A DNA stretch of 64,000 nt. It comes from Agarophyton chilense (lineage: Eukaryota; Rhodophyta; Florideophyceae; Gracilariales; Gracilariaceae). Below are positions 21,389-33,469 of the stretch, one piece after another. The stretch is from positions 62,001 to 126,000 of the forward strand of contig JARGXX010000016.1 of NCBI GenBank assembly GCA_030374765.1, written 5' to 3'. Within the stretch, counting starts at the first letter, position 1, and the number at the start of each line of letters is the position of its first letter. The notes under the pieces are model-generated. The model ran no database searches, was not told the DNA's origin, and saw only the letters and a list, made by a program, of their open reading frames with translations. The position numbers were made by a program, and so were the translations under genes.

Positions 21389-22815
21389 ATGACAGGATCG
21401 TGCCGCCTCCACGCACGCGTTCGAACCCATTCGGTGCCACGTCGATACACCTCGCGCCGCATCGTGGATTCGTCACCGATACTTCGAAGGGGTGGGTCGT
21501 CCCCACAAGCAGCACCAGCGCTCGAGCAACGCGAGATGCCGGTTACCATTGAGGTTGAAGAAGTCGGCGATTCCGAGGGGATTGATACACCTGCAGTTAT
21601 GCCTTTAAGGTCGGATTGGTCCCGCTCCACGATATCTCAAAGGTCTGGAACCGCTCCCGACCGTACGCTGGCAACTGTTGCACCTGAAAGGTCGATGTCG
21701 GTACTACCGGAAAGGTTGGATACGTTGGCCGTCTCCTCAGAACGGACCGAGGAGGCTCCACTTCAGAAGGATGAATACCCGCTGGTGTTCACCGCGGCGG
21801 TGGAGGTGGAGTCATCACCTTGTTTGTCGGGTCGAGCTACGGCCTTCCTAACCATGTCAGGTAGCGGCCCATCGCGTGGCCGTGGAAGCGGTGGTATTAC
21901 CAAGAGGGTGACTCGCTCGACTTCTCGAACGCCTACCAACATTGGTTTTCGCGGCGTGCCTATCCCTGCGACACAGTTCTCCCCTGGGACTCTGGATGAC
22001 CCGTACCAACGCAGTGGGGACCTCCTCCGACAACACAAACCAATTGGGCTCACAATCTCGCGTTTGGTGCAGCGAACCGGACAACCAGTCAGTATGGACC
22101 TTTTGGTATTACCTTCGACCAGGTGACGAACAATGACCTGTTGAAGCACGATTGGCCTGTGGCGGTAGGGAGGTCGTCGTTGCCGGCAGCTCTTACCAGA
22201 CCACAATTGGATACCTACTTGGGTTTGTCCCGCTGGGACTGCGAGGGCCTTCGCTCCGTTCCCTTGCTCTTGAAGAAAAGGGACCAAGAGCCTCAACCTC
22301 GTCAGGGTCGACTGGAATGTTTCCAGAGTCGGCAGCGTCCTACACCTTTGAGGTACTTCATCCCGCCGATATATCCGAGCGACTTGTTGTATGTGCGCAT
22401 CGAACCGGAGCTGGATTATTACCGTCGACTGGCGGTGCAAGTGTGCCGGTACCCGTCTATTCCGTAAACTTACCTTCCGGTTTCACCTGACTTGGTTTCT
22501 CTGAATCCGCCTTTTAGCACTATCAATTGGCCTGACCGTAGTAGGTTAGGCGAGGATGCAGCGACGGAGAGTCGCGTTCGCACTTGCAACTCTTACACTC
22601 GCGTTATGCATATGTTTCATAACGTCGAGTACTTCTCACAACCTACGAAAGGTAGGCGCGATTGAGACGTGCATCGACCAGAGTGGTGGGAGTCCTATGA
22701 GGTTCCGTTATCGCTGAGCGTGCCCACTCCGCCGGATTTGGCGTACTTCGGGAGTCAGATTTCTCGGAACCTAGAGCGGTATTACCTCATTTGGTCGATT
22801 GCCCTCTCGGAGTGG
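21389..22815 (+). pseudogene. Element B antisense extra coding region (fossil)
   Basis: Plus-strand coding remains between pol and the 3' LTR, opposite to gag-pol. The first part is Ser/Thr/Arg-rich. The later part has segments that line up in the same order with the intact antisense protein of element C: RPEWWESYEVP...PPDLAYFGS here against IPERWAAIESP...PPAISYIGS there. No known domain was recognised. Element C is inserted at its right end. Confidence 0.55.
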
Positions 22816-23481
22816 TGTAGTATCCGCTCTAACGGAGAGAGCAGACACCTGCGACAGCGTTCGAACTGCCGATGGGTCGCTTGCGGCGAAGGAAAAGGGG
22901 TGGTAGAGCTACAACACCAGCGAACTGGAAGTGGGATGTAAGGCCACTACTCGCCAGCGAGGGTGAACAGTGCAACTGTAAAACGTTGATGGAACGTAGG
23001 TACGAGACGGCTCGTGAAGTGGTTGGGGGCTGACTATCTATTATAGCTCGTCCGGATCTCCGGTTAAGGAATCCTAAGCGAGGAACAGAATAGTCATGAT
23101 GCCAATGTTGTCTCCTTTACTTGGAGTCGGCGCTCACCTCTGGTACACTATATACTGTGTGCCAGAATGAGTGCCCAAATAAATATATAAATAATACCCA
23201 GTGGTCAGCCACTTAGCCAAACCACTGTATGGGTATGGTCCCTAATGGACGTCTAGCTACAAAGGGAAGTAAAACCAGCCACGTGGATCGCCACTACATG
23301 CGCCGTTGCAAGCCACTCCACTCGTGATACCACGTGTCCCACTAAGACATTCTGCCTCTAGGCATCCTATGCGGGATGCCGTTTCATATCACAATGTTGA
23401 TAATATCACTCACTTATGAGTTCCAACCGCGACTTCGCGAAAAACCAACCTATCAGATTCCCCACATAGTAGAATACTACA
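22816..23481 (-). repeat. Element C 3' LTR
   Basis: 666 bases, direct repeat of 31937-32602. A purine tract (GAGGGGAGTA in element sense) abuts its inner end. Confidence 0.9.
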
Positions 23482-23649
23482 TACTCCCCTCGTTAAGCGC
23501 GAACCATGGAGGACGCAAGAAGCGTTTATACGCAGTCGGACCGGTGTTCCGGGTACTCATCCTCATCACGAATTTCTCGCCGCCCGACCAACTCTTAGAG
23601 TTCTCAACAGCATTCTGTTCCTCACCGCTCTTCAGCTCGATCTCTCGCG

Positions 23650-25029
23650 ATGAATCCGAACTCCTGGTCCAACCCGTTTCAACCCTCCTCTGAGGATGTG
23701 CCTTCTGGGGCTCCGTCCAACACTGCTGTTTATGCGTCGCAGCCTACTGCTCAACTCGGTCCATACCGTTCGTTCCCCACACCGTACACCGGATTCCGGT
23801 CGGTACCGTTACCTCAGGCAACAGTGGCTCCGATGCCGAACGCGGCTTACGTCGCCTCTGCGGGTGAGATCCGAGCTCCTTTTCGTCGTGCTCAGCGGAG
23901 CTACCCGCACCCTGCGGATTTCTATGGACGAGATCCTCTCGACAACGTTGATCTTTTCGCAAAAGCGCCCTGGTTTGATCCAGTTGCTATCCGCGATGAT
24001 GCGTTGATACAACAGTATGTTCACGGTGGGTACTTCCCTGACGGTATTCCGGAACACGCGATTTATAGCGACGACTGGGCGAGCCATATTGGTTTGCCAG
24101 ACAACGCGATTGCGCGATATTCAACGGAAGCCTTGTCCGAAGCCCGTACGCGGTTCACTAAGCTCATTTACCAGCGTCTTCACCGATTCATCAGTACGGT
24201 TCTCCTCCCGAAGGACTGGGAACTAGATAACTGGAAAGCCCGTACCGACGCTGAAGGTTACTCGTATATCGAGACACTCGTTGTTGAAGTCGATGTTAGC
24301 GGTTGGCGCGGTGTGCGCAGTGTGCGTGATGCAGCTCTCTGTTTTCAACAATCTCTTCTCCGTGCGGAGTTCCGCTTCCTTCGAAAGCGTGACATTCTCT
24401 ACTGGGATTATCCCCGTTGGGAACGTCGTACTCGATCACGTTTGGGCTATTTGGTACCGTATCAAATGATCGAGATTGACCGCATCCGGTGGAACGCGCA
24501 CTTCGGGCGCTACATCGGTATTCCGGAGCGTTGGGCGGCGATCGAGAGTCCTCGTGGTTGCCCTGTGGAGCTCCCACCGGCGATCTCCTACATTGGGTCC
24601 GCGTTGGTTAACGACCCGTTCTCGGGATATTGGACGGTGGTTTATACCGAGTTTATCGCCAAGATGGCCGTCTTCCTCCTGTGGGATGCTTATGATACCT
24701 TTAGAGTTTGGTACATGTCGCCCACAGCGCGAAAGTATGCGAGAGAACTCGATCATTCCCTTGTTCTGGGATCCAGCGCGAACGATGCCGACTTCCTCCA
24801 TCTTGTGGATGTAATCGACAGTTTCGACTGGTCTGGAGTGCCAGCTGATCAATCCGCTCGCGAAACCCGTGCAAGACACTACGACCTTTCTCCTGGACGA
24901 ACAGCAAGTGCTGGAGATTTCGTTTGGTACGACCCCTGGACGCGCCAGTTGATCACCTCCGAGCAGGCTCGCTTTCTTCGGGAGAACCCGCGTGACATGC
25001 CACCGAACCAGCTTACTGGATACGTGTAA
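23650..25029 (+). CDS. Element C antisense ORF: 459-residue protein of unknown function
   Basis: Uninterrupted 459-codon frame on the strand opposite to gag-pol, beginning about 170 bases inside the 3' LTR. The N-terminal 90 residues are Pro/Ser/Tyr-rich and look disordered. Residues about 90-420 look folded: many Trp and Tyr, regular hydrophobic spacing, and blocks such as DPLDNVDLFAKAPWFDP, PKDWELDNWKA, YWDYPRWERRTRSR and RYIGIPERWAAIESP. No transmembrane helix, signal peptide, zinc finger or known catalytic motif was seen. A homologous decayed region sits at the same place and orientation in element B, so it is an inherited component rather than a chance frame. Similar coding sequence (Glu/Pro/Ala-rich) continues to about 25,254 and an AATAAA lies near 25,389, compatible with its own antisense transcript. 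Confidence 0.65.
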   Translation: MNPNSWSNPFQPSSEDVPSGAPSNTAVYASQPTAQLGPYRSFPTPYTGFRSVPLPQATVAPMPNAAYVASAGEIRAPFRRAQRSYPHPADFYGRDPLDNVDLFAKAPWFDPVAIRDDALIQQYVHGGYFPDGIPEHAIYSDDWASHIGLPDNAIARYSTEALSEARTRFTKLIYQRLHRFISTVLLPKDWELDNWKARTDAEGYSYIETLVVEVDVSGWRGVRSVRDAALCFQQSLLRAEFRFLRKRDILYWDYPRWERRTRSRLGYLVPYQMIEIDRIRWNAHFGRYIGIPERWAAIESPRGCPVELPPAISYIGSALVNDPFSGYWTVVYTEFIAKMAVFLLWDAYDTFRVWYMSPTARKYARELDHSLVLGSSANDADFLHLVDVIDSFDWSGVPADQSARETRARHYDLSPGRTASAGDFVWYDPWTRQLITSEQARFLRENPRDMPPNQLTGYV

Positions 25030-25414
25030 GATGCTACTCCATCCGAGAACGGAGAGGAACCGTATGAGGAAGTGCCGGGAGCTGAGGCTGAACTCGGTTA
25101 CGAGGACGAGCCAGAGCTGGCAGGCGTAGCGACTTCCGTCGATCAATCCGCTGCGGCGGGAGTTGCTCAAGAGTACTCTCATGGGTTTACCCAACAACCG
25201 AGTGCAGTGCCAGTCGAAGATCCAGGCTTGGATCCGCTGAGACAGTTCCTCTAAGATGCGGGCTTTCCCGTGGACCGAGTTGAGGGTGATCGCGCACAGC
25301 TTCTTGCGAACCTGCGTGCTTGCACGCCTCTTCGATAATCCTAGAAAAGACTCCTAGTCAACACCCTTGCGGTGATATCTTGATACCAATAAACTCCGGT
25401 GAATTCGTGTCTTC

Positions 25415-25556
25415 ACGTTCCCTTCTTATCTTCTAGTCTTCATCTCTTCTCGCTTCTCGAGTTCTTAACTTCTTCTTCTCGCTTCTCGAGTTTCATACTT
25501 CCCTTCTCGCTTCTCGAGTTCTTTAATCATCTCTTCTTGCTTCTCGAGTTCTTCCT
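25415..25556. repeat. Direct repeats built on CTTCTCGCTTCTCGAGTT in element C
   Basis: Four spaced copies of an 18-base unit with a CTCGAG palindrome lie between the antisense ORF and the chromodomain end of pol, i.e. where the two convergent coding regions meet. Pyrimidine-rich on the plus strand. Function unknown; could help separate or end the convergent transcripts. Confidence 0.6.
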
Positions 25557-25664
25557 AGGTGATAATCACTAAATGTCCTGTGCTTGCGTGTTTTCACTTT
25601 TCTTCCACATGAATTCTTGTATTCTTCTCGCCTTTCGAGATTTTACTACCTTGGTAGCCCATAC

Positions 25665-26204
25665 TTAGAAATGGGATGTGCCCATGAGCCCGACTATCGA
25701 GGAGTCGATCTCCCTTGGGAGTGGTAATCGCATGCGTCGATGATATACCACGAGCTGCGAACGGGGGATATGAGCTATAGGTTCCCACGTATCCGCTTCC
25801 GGAGGAAAACCGTACCAACGGACTCGATACAGTAATTCTCTGGTATCTTCATGCTCGCCATGTTCACATATTCGATCCATAACATATTCTTGGGCGTTTT
25901 CCAATGCTTTCGCTGTTGGCGCGAGACTCCTGTTAACAGGTTTGAAATGCATAAGGGCTGACCCAAGCGTCTCTGTGTTAGCAGTCTCCGCGTCGCTAAG
26001 CGTTCGCTCGTCGACTAACTGTCGTTCTGCCCGCAGGGGCAGTGTACTCATTCCTTGAGAACCTTTCTCAGATAAAGAGCTATCCTGTTTTCCAGGTTTC
26101 ATAGAAGCGTACTTCTTGCTACTTCTCAATTCCATTCGTGGATGAACTTCCTTCGGTTTATCCGATTCTGACCGCTGTTGGGTGGATGATGGTGCTTGCA
26201 CCAC
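25665..26204 (-). pseudogene. Element C part: chromodomain region
   Basis: Minus-strand sequence includes EYVMDRICEHGEHEDTRELL followed by YRVRWYGFPPEADTWEPIAH, a clear chromodomain (Y-x-V-R-W-x-G ... D-T-W-E-P) at the integrase end, as in chromoviruses. Confidence 0.75.
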
Positions 26205-26289
26205 GACAGGAGGCGATACCTCTTTTTCTTCCTTCCCACGAGGGATGGGAGCCGATATCGGCGGAACAGCGAGTGGTGCTTCACCTGAC

Positions 26290-26880
26290 GGTTAAGCCTG
26301 AAGCGGCAACGGCGCGTGTTCGCCTGCACTCGTTTTTAAGTCCTTGGGGCCAAATTCCAAAACATCTTTCCTGCTTTCAGGTTCCATTTCTGTACTTACG
26401 GGTGTGCGCGTGCCACGAGGCATATCCCGATACTTCGAGAAGCGGTCGGTGATAATCAATAGGTAGCGATAACCTTGCCTTGAGCGAATCAATTCCCCTA
26501 GGATGTCGATACTGACGTATTGTAAAGGCGCTTTTGCCTGAAATAACGTCATCGGTTTCCGCTTCCTGTAAAGCTTCACGCGATTCTTCGCACATGTTGT
26601 ACACAACCTCACTGTAGCATGGCAGTCCATTGCCAAAGTAGGCCAGTCAAAATCTCTTCTTAGAGTCATGAACAACTTCGTTCCTTCTGGATGACCAGAC
26701 AGCCTGCTGTAGTGTGCCAGATGGAGTACTCGACTTTCAAGACGTGTGGAATCACGATTTGATCATGCTTTTCGACATGTCTTAACAGTATTTTTCGTGA
26801 ATCGAGTGAAAAGGGGAGCTCCTCCCCCCCCGTTAGGACGAGAGCGTATCGACGCATAAAACGTATCGGCGTGTTGCTCA
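26290..26880 (-). pseudogene. Element C part: integrase
   Basis: Contains the zinc-binding segment (CHATVRLCTTC) and the start of the catalytic core (YVSIDILGELIRS...YLLIITDRFSKY). The integrase region is incomplete. Confidence 0.7.
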
Positions 26881-26989
26881 TTGAGGAGCTCAGTGCACGA
26901 GATTCGCTCGAGTTGAACCGAAGGGTCAGTGTCTGCTAATGTAAGGAACGAGTCTGCATCCGAATAATCATCAACGGTCTCTTGTTCCT

Positions 26990-28985
26990 ATTCTTCAAAA
27001 GATGGTGAATGGGTCTCCATGTAGAAGCAAGGTATCTCTTCATCGATTTCGCCTTGGGATTCGCCCAGTGTTTTGAGACTCGATAGCGCGTCGGCTTGGA
27101 CATTGGCCAATCCCTTCTTATAATTCACTTCGAAATCGAATTCAAAAAGGCGTAAGCGCCATCGTGTGAGACGACCAGACGGGTCTGTAATAGACAGTAA
27201 CCATCGTAGAGACGAATGATCCGTGTTGACGGTAAAACGTTCTCCTTGGAGATACGGTCGCAATGTGGTTAGAGCCCAAACGACTGCAAGGCATTCCTTT
27301 TCTGAAACTGAATACTTCTTCTCAGCTGCGTTCAGCGATCTTGACCAGTAACCAATGGGTTTGCGTTCACCATCAGGGTGTGTTTGAAAAAGGGCACTCC
27401 CTACTTGGTACTCGCTAGAGTCGGTATCCACTGAGTATGGGAGGTTGGGGATGGGCAGCACCAAGACTGGGGCTGTAATAATCTTTGTCTTCAGCGTGTA
27501 GAACGCTTCCACTTCAGCTTGTCTGAATTGTTCCAGCTGTACTGGTTGTCCTTTACGCAGCCTTGCGTTGAGCGGTGCCGCTATATGGGAGTATCGCTGC
27601 ACGAATCGTCGGTAGACGTTGCACAAGCCGAGGAAAGAACGCAATTGCTTCTGTGTCGACGGAGGTTGTACTTCGCAGAGAGCCGCTGTTTGTGCCTCTT
27701 GAATGGCAAGCTGTCCCGGCTTGATCACATGTCCTAAGTACCGGACAGTGCCAGCGAAACATTCGCATTTCTTGAACTTCAAGGTGATACCTGCGCTCTG
27801 TAGTGCTTTGAGGATCTCCTCGACATGCCGTAAGTGGCTTTCCACATCCTGGGAAAAGATGATCACATCGTCCAAATAGGCTAAACAAGTCTTCTACTTG
27901 TATCTTGAGAGCAAGATGTCCAGAGTACGCTGGAAAGTAGCCGGTGCATTCGTTAAGCCAAAGGGCATCCTTCTTTTGAAACGGTAAAGACCGGCGTGAC
28001 ACGCAAATGCGGTTTTATCTTGGTCTTCTTCCGCTACAGACACCTGCCAATAGTCAGAGTTGGCGTCCAACGTGGTGAACACGTTCGCTTCTCCTAAGCT
28101 GTCAATAAATTCGTTCATTCGAGGCAACGGGTATGTATCTCGAACTGTAACTGCGTTCAGTTTTCTATAATCGATACAGAATCGTAAAGAACCATCAGGT
28201 TTTGGAACCAGCACCCATGGTGAGGCCCAAGCAGATTGAGCTGCTTCGATTACTCCTTCTTCCAGCAATTTGATGACATTCTCCTCCTCGATTTGGCGAG
28301 TTCGCGGTCCCGCTCTGTAGGGTGGTTGGGAGATGGGTCGTGACCCTGGGACCAAATCAATGTGGTGTTCCGTAGTGGAGATCTCTCCTAGTTTTCCACT
28401 CCACATGGATGTATACTTTTTCAGCATAGACCTGATCTTCGTTCTGTAGTGTTCCGGCACATGTGCTATGTCTAGCTCATCGACCAGGCTCTCTGGATCC
28501 TTTGCCGTTTGCAATTGATCTCCAGACGGAGTTTGCAGTTCTTCGTCTGTGTCACCGACATGGGTTAATCCCAATACTTCTGCAGTAGAAATATGAGTAG
28601 GGACCACCACTGTCGGATGAGGCAAGGCTGTTGCAACAACCTGATTCTTCGGTATCTGATAATCGTTATCGGTGAAGTTACTCACTAGTATCCAAAAAGG
28701 GCTACCAGGATCAACCTGAATAATGCCGTTAGCGACTAGCAATCCACGGGATTCGTACATCACAGTACTCGGTTGAATTACCACGAATCCGTGTCGTTCT
28801 GTTCTTACTTGAACCCAAGTTTGGGTTTGCGCCTTCAGCATGGCACTCTTCGCTACTCGAATCCTCTGCGAGACACGTCCTCGGGATTTCCCGCATTCCA
28901 TAGATGGTGGAAGTGGAGGTGCTTCAGAGCAACGACGCATTGGCTTGCGAACAATTGTTACCATTGATCCATCATCTAGTTCCAC
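26990..28985 (-). pseudogene. Element C part: reverse transcriptase and RNase H
   Basis: RT blocks RFCIDYRKLNAVTVRDTYPL, FTTLDANSDYWQV, MPFGLTNAPATFQR and the MDDVIIFS catalytic segment are followed by RNase H (YSVDTDSSEYQVGSALFQ, EKECLAVVWAL, FTVNTDHSSLRWLL). This is a typical Ty3 order. Confidence 0.8.
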
Positions 28986-29036
28986 TAGTTTTCTTCGCGG
29001 GCGAATGGCTTCGACAAAATTGTCCCAATAATCAAA

Positions 29037-29520
29037 TCACAGTACCACTGGTGCAGCTAACGTCTTACAGACGATGAAGTCGACTAGGACTACAAAGCGT
29101 CCCGAACGCACCACGAGTCGAACTGTTCCCAGTGTCTTCATAGCATTTTTGTTGGCATCCCGGATGTCCGGTAAAGGACCGTATCGAATACGTTCTAAGT
29201 CAGCAGGAGCGAGCTCCAATTCCCGTATAAAGTTCGGACCATCACCTGTGTCCAGGATAGTCAATCGACGAGATAACAGGTTCCTGTCAGAGCCGATGTC
29301 GGCATAGACCTTATAGGTTCTTTTAGACACTACCATGAGGTAACTTTCCCGTTTTGACGGAGAAGTATAACGTCTCCAAGGACGATGTAACTCACAGTCA
29401 CACTGTACTCGCTTTCCGTCCGGCGGATTGATTCCGTACGGCGGAAATTTCTGAGGCCTCAAGAGAATCTTAGGCTTCCAAGCGCGGGAGCAGGGAGGCG
29501 AGCTCTCCCTGGTCAGCACT
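29037..29520 (-). pseudogene. Element C part: aspartic protease
   Basis: The segment LTILDTGDGPNFIREL carries the DTG active-site triad of retrotransposon proteases, just upstream (minus sense) of RT. Confidence 0.65.
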
Positions 29521-29559
29521 ACGGGATCGACTAGTGCTGACCCCCTAGGGGCTCCCTCA

Positions 29560-31610
29560 CCTAGTTTTCCGGTTGCACCGGCTTATTCGCCTCAAAGGCG
29601 CCTCTTCCTACCGGGGTTCCGGGTTGTAACACTTCAGCATTCTGAGCAACCGGCTTGCCTGTCCGGCGCATTGGTGTCTGAGAAAACCAAATTTTGGCTT
29701 TCCAATACATGCCCGTCGGTACGCGAATCCTTTCCTCTTCTGAGAGTGCTTCATAATTCGTCATGATACGACTCAGATCCTTTGCAGGAAGCGTGCATTC
29801 TGCACTCAAATGGTGTTTTCCATAACATGAGTAACATATCAAACCGTCACGACGGTTGGTCAACATAGGTTGTGAACGGTATGCCGTGCGAGTATCCACC
29901 CATCCGAGTTTCCCGTTCTCAAAACCTTTTTGTGGTGGCACCGTGTAGGGACGGTACATAGGGCGACGGCCCTCCATAGCCATTAGGGCTTCCTCGTCCT
30001 GAGACTCCGAGTGTGGGAGATCCTCTGTAGGTATAGAAGAGTCCGTATATTCCATTAAATGGACCGCTTCCTCATGCGAGTCACTCCCTTTGGGTGCAAA
30101 CGACGAATCTCGCGAGTCAACTGGAGATTCCAGATGTAGCAGTTTGCTGCGGTGATTAGCTCTGGCGGAGATCTTCTCCTTACCCATTGAGGTTCCAAAA
30201 GCCACTGAACGACGTGGGCTACCACGTGCTCTGGCCGCGTCTCCTTCAGCTTTCGCAAACTGAACTAACTCCAAAAAGAAGACTCTTCCATGCTTCTCTC
30301 GATATCGAGCTACTAACGACTTGATGCTCAGGTCCAGCCCTTCGATGTACAAGTAATCTTGTCCTCCGTCGAGTGGACGTTTACACAGCAGACTGATGCT
30401 TTATTTAGCCTTTAGCTGTACTCATCTTCGCCCTCCTCAGGCTTTTGGGTCCCATCCCTTAGGTCCAGGATCGCCTGACGTATCGCATTTGAAGTCGCGT
30501 AACTGCGCAGCAAATACTGCACCGCCTCTGGCCATGAGGTAACGCCGCCTTCATCGGCTGTAAATGATCCGCATACGGAACGATATTGCTCTGAAGCAAA
30601 ACCCTTCAGGAAGTGTGGTAAAGACACAAATGCCTGTGGTTCATTCATCTCTAGAGTGTCTGCTTCGGCAACGAATCGAGTGAGAAACTCGATAACGAGA
30701 ATGGGGGTTTTCACATCCAATGCTAAGTCATTAAGGCCGATCTTCAATCGTTTGATGTGATCCTTCACCTTCGCGGTTTCGTGTCCTGAGCGCTTCTTGC
30801 TTTTCACCTTCAGACGGTAGTACCTGTAGTTCAGGACCTTCCGATAAAGCGGATTAGTGCACGGGAGCACCTTCACTCCTCTGTAAGGTGAGCCTTTTTT
30901 CTCATTAACAACGAAGAAGTGTTCTTCTTCCGAGATCGAGACTTTCAATGACCATCATCACTGTCGTCGTCATCTGACGTATCAGAATCATCAGAATCAT
31001 CAGAATCATCAGTACTGGAACTGAAACCTTCCGTACTTGACGATTAATCACTCGAATCACGTGCGGACTTCCGCTTCTTACGTCGTGACTTCGACTTCTT
31101 CGAACGAGCTTCCTTCAAAGGAGCTCCTTTCTCTTCCAGCACGACTGGTTTAGCAGCAGTCTGCGCATAGACTGCCGCCTTCACGCGTTCTAAACGAGGG
31201 TTAACTCGAGTGAGGACTTCCTCTACATCCATGGTTAAGCCGGGTAGCGCATCGGGCGTATTCCCGTACCTCTCCAGTAGATGGTTCAAATCCTCACGTA
31301 GTGTTTTCACTGATGCAGAGACCTGCATCCCATCGTCTTGACGAACGAGTGCTTGATGCGCACAGCGTAATTGTTCGACATCAGCGATAAGAGCAGCGAT
31401 CTGCGATTCCAACGCAACCATGCGCACACGCGAAGCGCTTGACTCAAACTTGAGACGACGCACTTCCCTGCGCAAATCATTCTCTTTTTGAGGTTCGACG
31501 ACCTCAGGGTCAACTACGGCTTCTGTGGTGGGCGTGACTGCCGCTGCCACAGGGGCCGGTACATCCGAGAGATCTCGTTCATCATTCACTGAGCGTGAGC
31601 GCGACATCAC
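29560..31610 (-). pseudogene. Element C part: Gag with zinc knuckle
   Basis: Minus-strand start near 31610 (MMSRSRSVNDERDLSDV). A coiled-coil-like region with LRREVRRLKFESS, a capsid-like helical segment (PILVIEFLTRFVAEADTLEM) and a zinc-knuckle segment CYSCYGKHHLSAEC follow. A tandem 9-base TCAGAATCA repeat at about 30,985-31,010 encodes an acidic Ser/Asp run between them. Confidence 0.65.
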
Positions 31611-31916
31611 TTGACGATACAGCCCCTCTCTTGGTTCAACAGATGAGGCGAGCCTCGGTTTCGGGGGTGGTCACGCAGGACCGGGGCGACCAGTACTCGA
31701 CTGGCTTCGGGTCTTCGGCATCCTAGACCAAACCTGAGTCCAGGTGCGAACCAAATCGTGTCTTCGACTTCTCGACCACGTGTCCAGCCACGATGAATTA
31801 CGCAATTGCCGGAGGTGGTTCGATAAACAAAAACTGTAGTGATTCCCCTTCTTCCAAGTATCGATATCGATTCCACGTTCCAGGGACGAATTGTTCAGTG
31901 CAGCTGACCGCAGTGG

Positions 31917-31932
31917 TTCTAAGTCGGGAGAC
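31917..31932 (-). other. Element C primer-binding site
   Basis: In element sense GTCTCCCGACTTAGAA begins four bases after the 5' LTR and is preceded by TG. The same 16 bases occupy the same place in element B (38294-38309), so both probably use the same primer tRNA. The tRNA itself is not in the window. Confidence 0.6.
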
Positions 31933-31936
31933 CACT

Positions 31937-32602
31937 TGTAATATCCGCTCTAACGGAGAGAGCAGACCTCTGCGACAGCGTTCGAACTGCCGATGGGTCG
32001 CTTGCGACGAAGGAAAAGGGGTGGTACAGCTATAACACCAGCCAGCTGGAAGTGGGGTGTAAGGCCACTACTCGCCAGCAAGGGTGAACAGTGCAACTGT
32101 AAAACGTTGATGGAACGTAGGTACGATACGGCTCTTGAAGTGGTTGGGGGCTGACTACCTATTATAGCTCGTCCGGAACTCCGGTTAAGGAATCCTAAGC
32201 GAGGAACAGAATAGTCATGATGCCCATGTTGTCTCCTTTACTCGGAGTCGGCGCTCATCTCTGGTACACTATATACTGTGTACCAGGGTGACTGCCCACA
32301 TAAATATATAAATAATACCCAGTGGTCAGCCACTTAGTCAAACCACTGTATGGGTATGGTCCCTAATGGACGTCTAGCTACAAAGGGAAGTAAAACCAGC
32401 CACGTGGATCGCCACTACATGCGCCGTTGCAAGCCACTCCACTCGTGATACCACGTGTCCCACTAAAACATTCTGCCTCTAGGCATCCTATGCGGGATGC
32501 CGTTTCATATCACAATGTTGATGATATCACTCACTTATGAGTTCCAACCGCGACTTCGCGAAAAACCAACCTATCGGATTCCCCACATAGTAGAATACTA
32601 CA
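31937..32602 (-). repeat. Element C 5' LTR
   Basis: 666 bases, partner of 22816-23481. Outer end abuts the AGTGG duplication. Confidence 0.9.
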
Positions 32603-33450
32603 AGTGGACCGTGTTGGTTGCCATCAGCTCATCCCATCCAGTTTGGCTCTCTTCCGTATAGTGTCGTAGCCTTGATACCAATGTGTGGTTAAAGCGCTCG
32701 ACCTGTCCGTTCGTCTGTGAGTGGTAGGCAGTAGTGAAATATTGCTAGATACCCAAGAGGTTACAGACTGATTCGAAGAACTTTGATGCCGGGTTTGAAC
32801 CATTATCGGTAAGTAGGTACAGTTGTGCACCATACGGGTAGACCCAATTGTTGAGGAACGAGATCGTCAGCGTTGTTGACTTCGTATTTTTTTAAAGTTA
32901 TCGCTCTCGTGAGCTTCGAGAACCTCTCGGTGATCTCTAGAATGTGCTGATACCCAGTCTTGGGCTTGGGAAGTGGTACTAGAAGTTCTATCGCAACAAA
33001 CTCCAGCGGACCCACTGCTGGGGACAGCTTGAGATACTTTCGATGCTTTCGAATAACACCGCGGGTAGGAACAAAAGATTTGCATTGACCTACAAAGGTA
33101 TAGACATCATGGGCCGTATGAGGACAGTAGAAACGTTGCCTCAAGGTGTAATACATCTTGGTGGCACCGGGGTGTCCCGATAGTCGCGGGTAGTGCGCGA
33201 GATACAAGACTCTCGGGCGAAGCGCCTTCGGAACCACCTTTTGAAGGCTAGCATCCAAGGTTGACCTTCTTACGATGTACCTATTGTGGTCCACATCGAA
33301 CGGCGATCCTTTGAAACCAATTTGGTCAGCTAGGGTTCTGCAGTACGCATCCTGTGCCTGTTCTCGTATAAATTCCTCTCGGGTTACGGGCATGACGTTC
33401 GTTTCCTCTAGGGTCAGTATCTGTGTTGCCATGTCGGTGTTCCGCAAAGC
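32603..33450 (-). pseudogene. Element B part: integrase
   Basis: Has LAHYPRLSGHPGATKMYYTL and the following zinc-binding segment, then catalytic-core remains (ERFSKLTRAITLKKYE, YHSQTNGQVERFN-like residues). Element C is inserted at its left end. Confidence 0.7.
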
Positions 33451-33469
33451 ACCTTCTTCAGGTAAGTCT

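Larger units (their letters stand above)
22816..32602 (-). mobile_element. Element C: chromodomain Ty3 retrotransposon with an open antisense extra ORF, nested in B
   Basis: 9,787-base minus-strand element with 666-base LTRs (TGTAGTATTC...TACA in element sense) and a perfect 5-base target duplication AGTGG at 22811-22815 and 32603-32607, showing insertion into element B. LTRs differ at about 26 of 666 positions (about 96% identical), younger than B and older than A. Parts on the minus strand: Gag with zinc knuckle, protease, RT, RNase H, integrase and chromodomain. On the plus strand an extra coding region of about 1.6 kb lies between the chromodomain and the 3' LTR. gag-pol is broken in several places. 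Confidence 0.9.

Noticed and set aside
21763-22440. 225-codon minus-strand frame in element B
   Set aside because: It lies opposite the antisense coding region whose homology to element C is visible, so it is the shadow.
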